A DNA stretch of 5,781 nucleotides. Origin: Gemmatimonadota bacterium (GTDB taxonomy: Bacteria > Gemmatimonadota > Gemmatimonadetes > Gemmatimonadales > GWC2-71-9). A program made the translations under genes and the position numbers. The stretch lies in the NCBI GenBank assembly GCA_003222235.1, contig QHVD01000236.1, positions 1,102 through 6,882 on the forward strand, written 5' to 3'. Each line of letters opens with the position of its first letter. The first letter of the stretch is position 1. The notes beneath the pieces were generated by a model that was not told the origin of the DNA, did not search any database, and worked only from the letters and a program-made list of their open reading frames with translations. Below are positions 5,256-5,781 of the stretch, in pieces.

Positions 5256-5781
5256 TCAGTCCAGCGTCTTTTGGAACCGCTGCACCGACAAGACGATCAT
5301 CACGATCGCGAATCCCGCCAGCACCGCGACCTCGCGCCACAGCGCCTCGAGCCCGACGCCCTTCAGCAAGATCCCGCGCAGCACTTTTAAGAAGTGCGTG
5401 AGGGGCAGCAGCAACCCCACCCACTGGAACAACTGCGGCATCGCCTGGCGCGGGAACATGAAGCCCGAGAGCAGGATGTTCGGCAGCACGAAGAAGAAGC
5501 TCAGTTGCATGGCCTGCTGCTGGGTCCGCACCAGCGTCGAGACGAACAGCCCGAACGACAGGCTGGCTACCACGAAGATCAGAGCGATCAGGTAGAGCAG
5601 CGGCACGTTCCCGGTCAGTGGTACGTCGAACACGTAGCGGCCAAGGACCAGCACGGCCGTCATCTGGATGAGTCCCACCCCGACGTAGGGCGCGATCTTC
5701 CCGAGCATCAGCTCGGTTTTGGTGATCGGTGTGACGATCAACTGCTCCAGCGTGCCCCGCTCCCGCTCGCGTACGATCGCC
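5256..5781 (-). CDS. ABC-2 type transporter permease (partial, N-terminus outside window)
   Basis: The visible part is the C-terminal 174 residues of a membrane permease; the frame is open through the right edge, so the start lies outside. It opens with AIVRERERGTLEQLIVTPI, the cytoplasmic motif (RERERGTLEQL.VTP) conserved in ABC-2 exporters of the YadH/YhhJ and drug or polysaccharide-export type. About five hydrophobic segments follow: APYVGVGLIQMTAVLVLG, LYLIALIFVVASLSFGLFV, LSFFFVLPNILLSGFMFP, FQWVGLLLPLTHFLKVL and AVLAGFAIVMIVLSV. The protein ends RFQKTLD. LSGFMFPRQAMP and LPLTHFLKVLRGI are typical of this family's C-terminal half. It would pair with a cytoplasmic ATPase, usually the neighbouring gene, and often a membrane-fusion protein; all would lie to the right. 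The exported substrate cannot be told from this fragment. It converges on the cyclase gene with 29 bp between. Confidence 0.92.
   Translation of the reverse strand, partial: AIVRERERGTLEQLIVTPITKTELMLGKIAPYVGVGLIQMTAVLVLGRYVFDVPLTGNVPLLYLIALIFVVASLSFGLFVSTLVRTQQQAMQLSFFFVLPNILLSGFMFPRQAMPQLFQWVGLLLPLTHFLKVLRGILLKGVGLEALWREVAVLAGFAIVMIVLSVQRFQKTLD

Noticed and set aside
4486..5424. Minus-strand open frame of 312 codons across the cyclase and the permease end
   Set aside because: It overlaps conserved GAF and GGDEF coding sequence on the plus strand and has no domain of its own.

Overview
The window is GC-rich, densely coded DNA from a diderm bacterium. It encodes an outer-membrane beta-barrel with a cleavable signal peptide, and its start codons include GTG and TTG. 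The protein style (short Ala/Leu signal peptides, a barrel with an N-terminal coiled coil and an Ala-rich linker) would suit Gemmatimonadota or a similar soil/aquatic phylum. That is an impression; no marker gene here proves it.

Layout, left to right. Five reading frames run on the minus strand and are read from about 3719 down to the left edge. They are pcm (protein-L-isoaspartate O-methyltransferase, 3042-3719), nfo (endonuclease IV, starting at 3051 and overlapping the end of pcm by 10 nt), and a possible small secreted His/Cys-rich protein that occupies the 3' end of the open nfo frame (1801-2154). After a 100-nt gap with a short dyad come an outer-membrane barrel protein (429-1700) and, 1 nt further on, a ZnuA/TroA-type metal-binding protein that leaves the window at its C-terminus (1-427). 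On the plus strand, divergent from pcm, is a three-domain c-di-GMP synthase: degenerate receiver, GAF, GGDEF (3754-5226). It converges on the C-terminal part of an ABC-2 type permease (minus strand, 5256 to the right edge). The 29 bp between these two is made of four heptanucleotide units that also form a perfect 12-bp hairpin.

How the genes may work together. The pcm-nfo pair is a compact repair unit, one enzyme for aged protein and one for abasic or oxidised DNA. The barrel and the binding protein look like the outer-membrane and periplasmic steps of one metal-uptake route, probably zinc or manganese. The ATPase and membrane permease are expected beyond the left edge. The small His/Cys-rich protein lies just upstream and could belong to the same metal route. 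Endonuclease IV is itself a three-zinc enzyme, so its place beside metal-uptake genes may not be accidental, but that is inference.

The points most worth a second look are the missing stop codon between nfo and the secreted-protein segment, the metal cluster with its dyad, the receiver domain that has lost its phosphorylation site, and the heptamer repeat/hairpin. I found no RNA gene, CRISPR array, insertion sequence or phage feature, and no gene-free stretch longer than about 100 bases.
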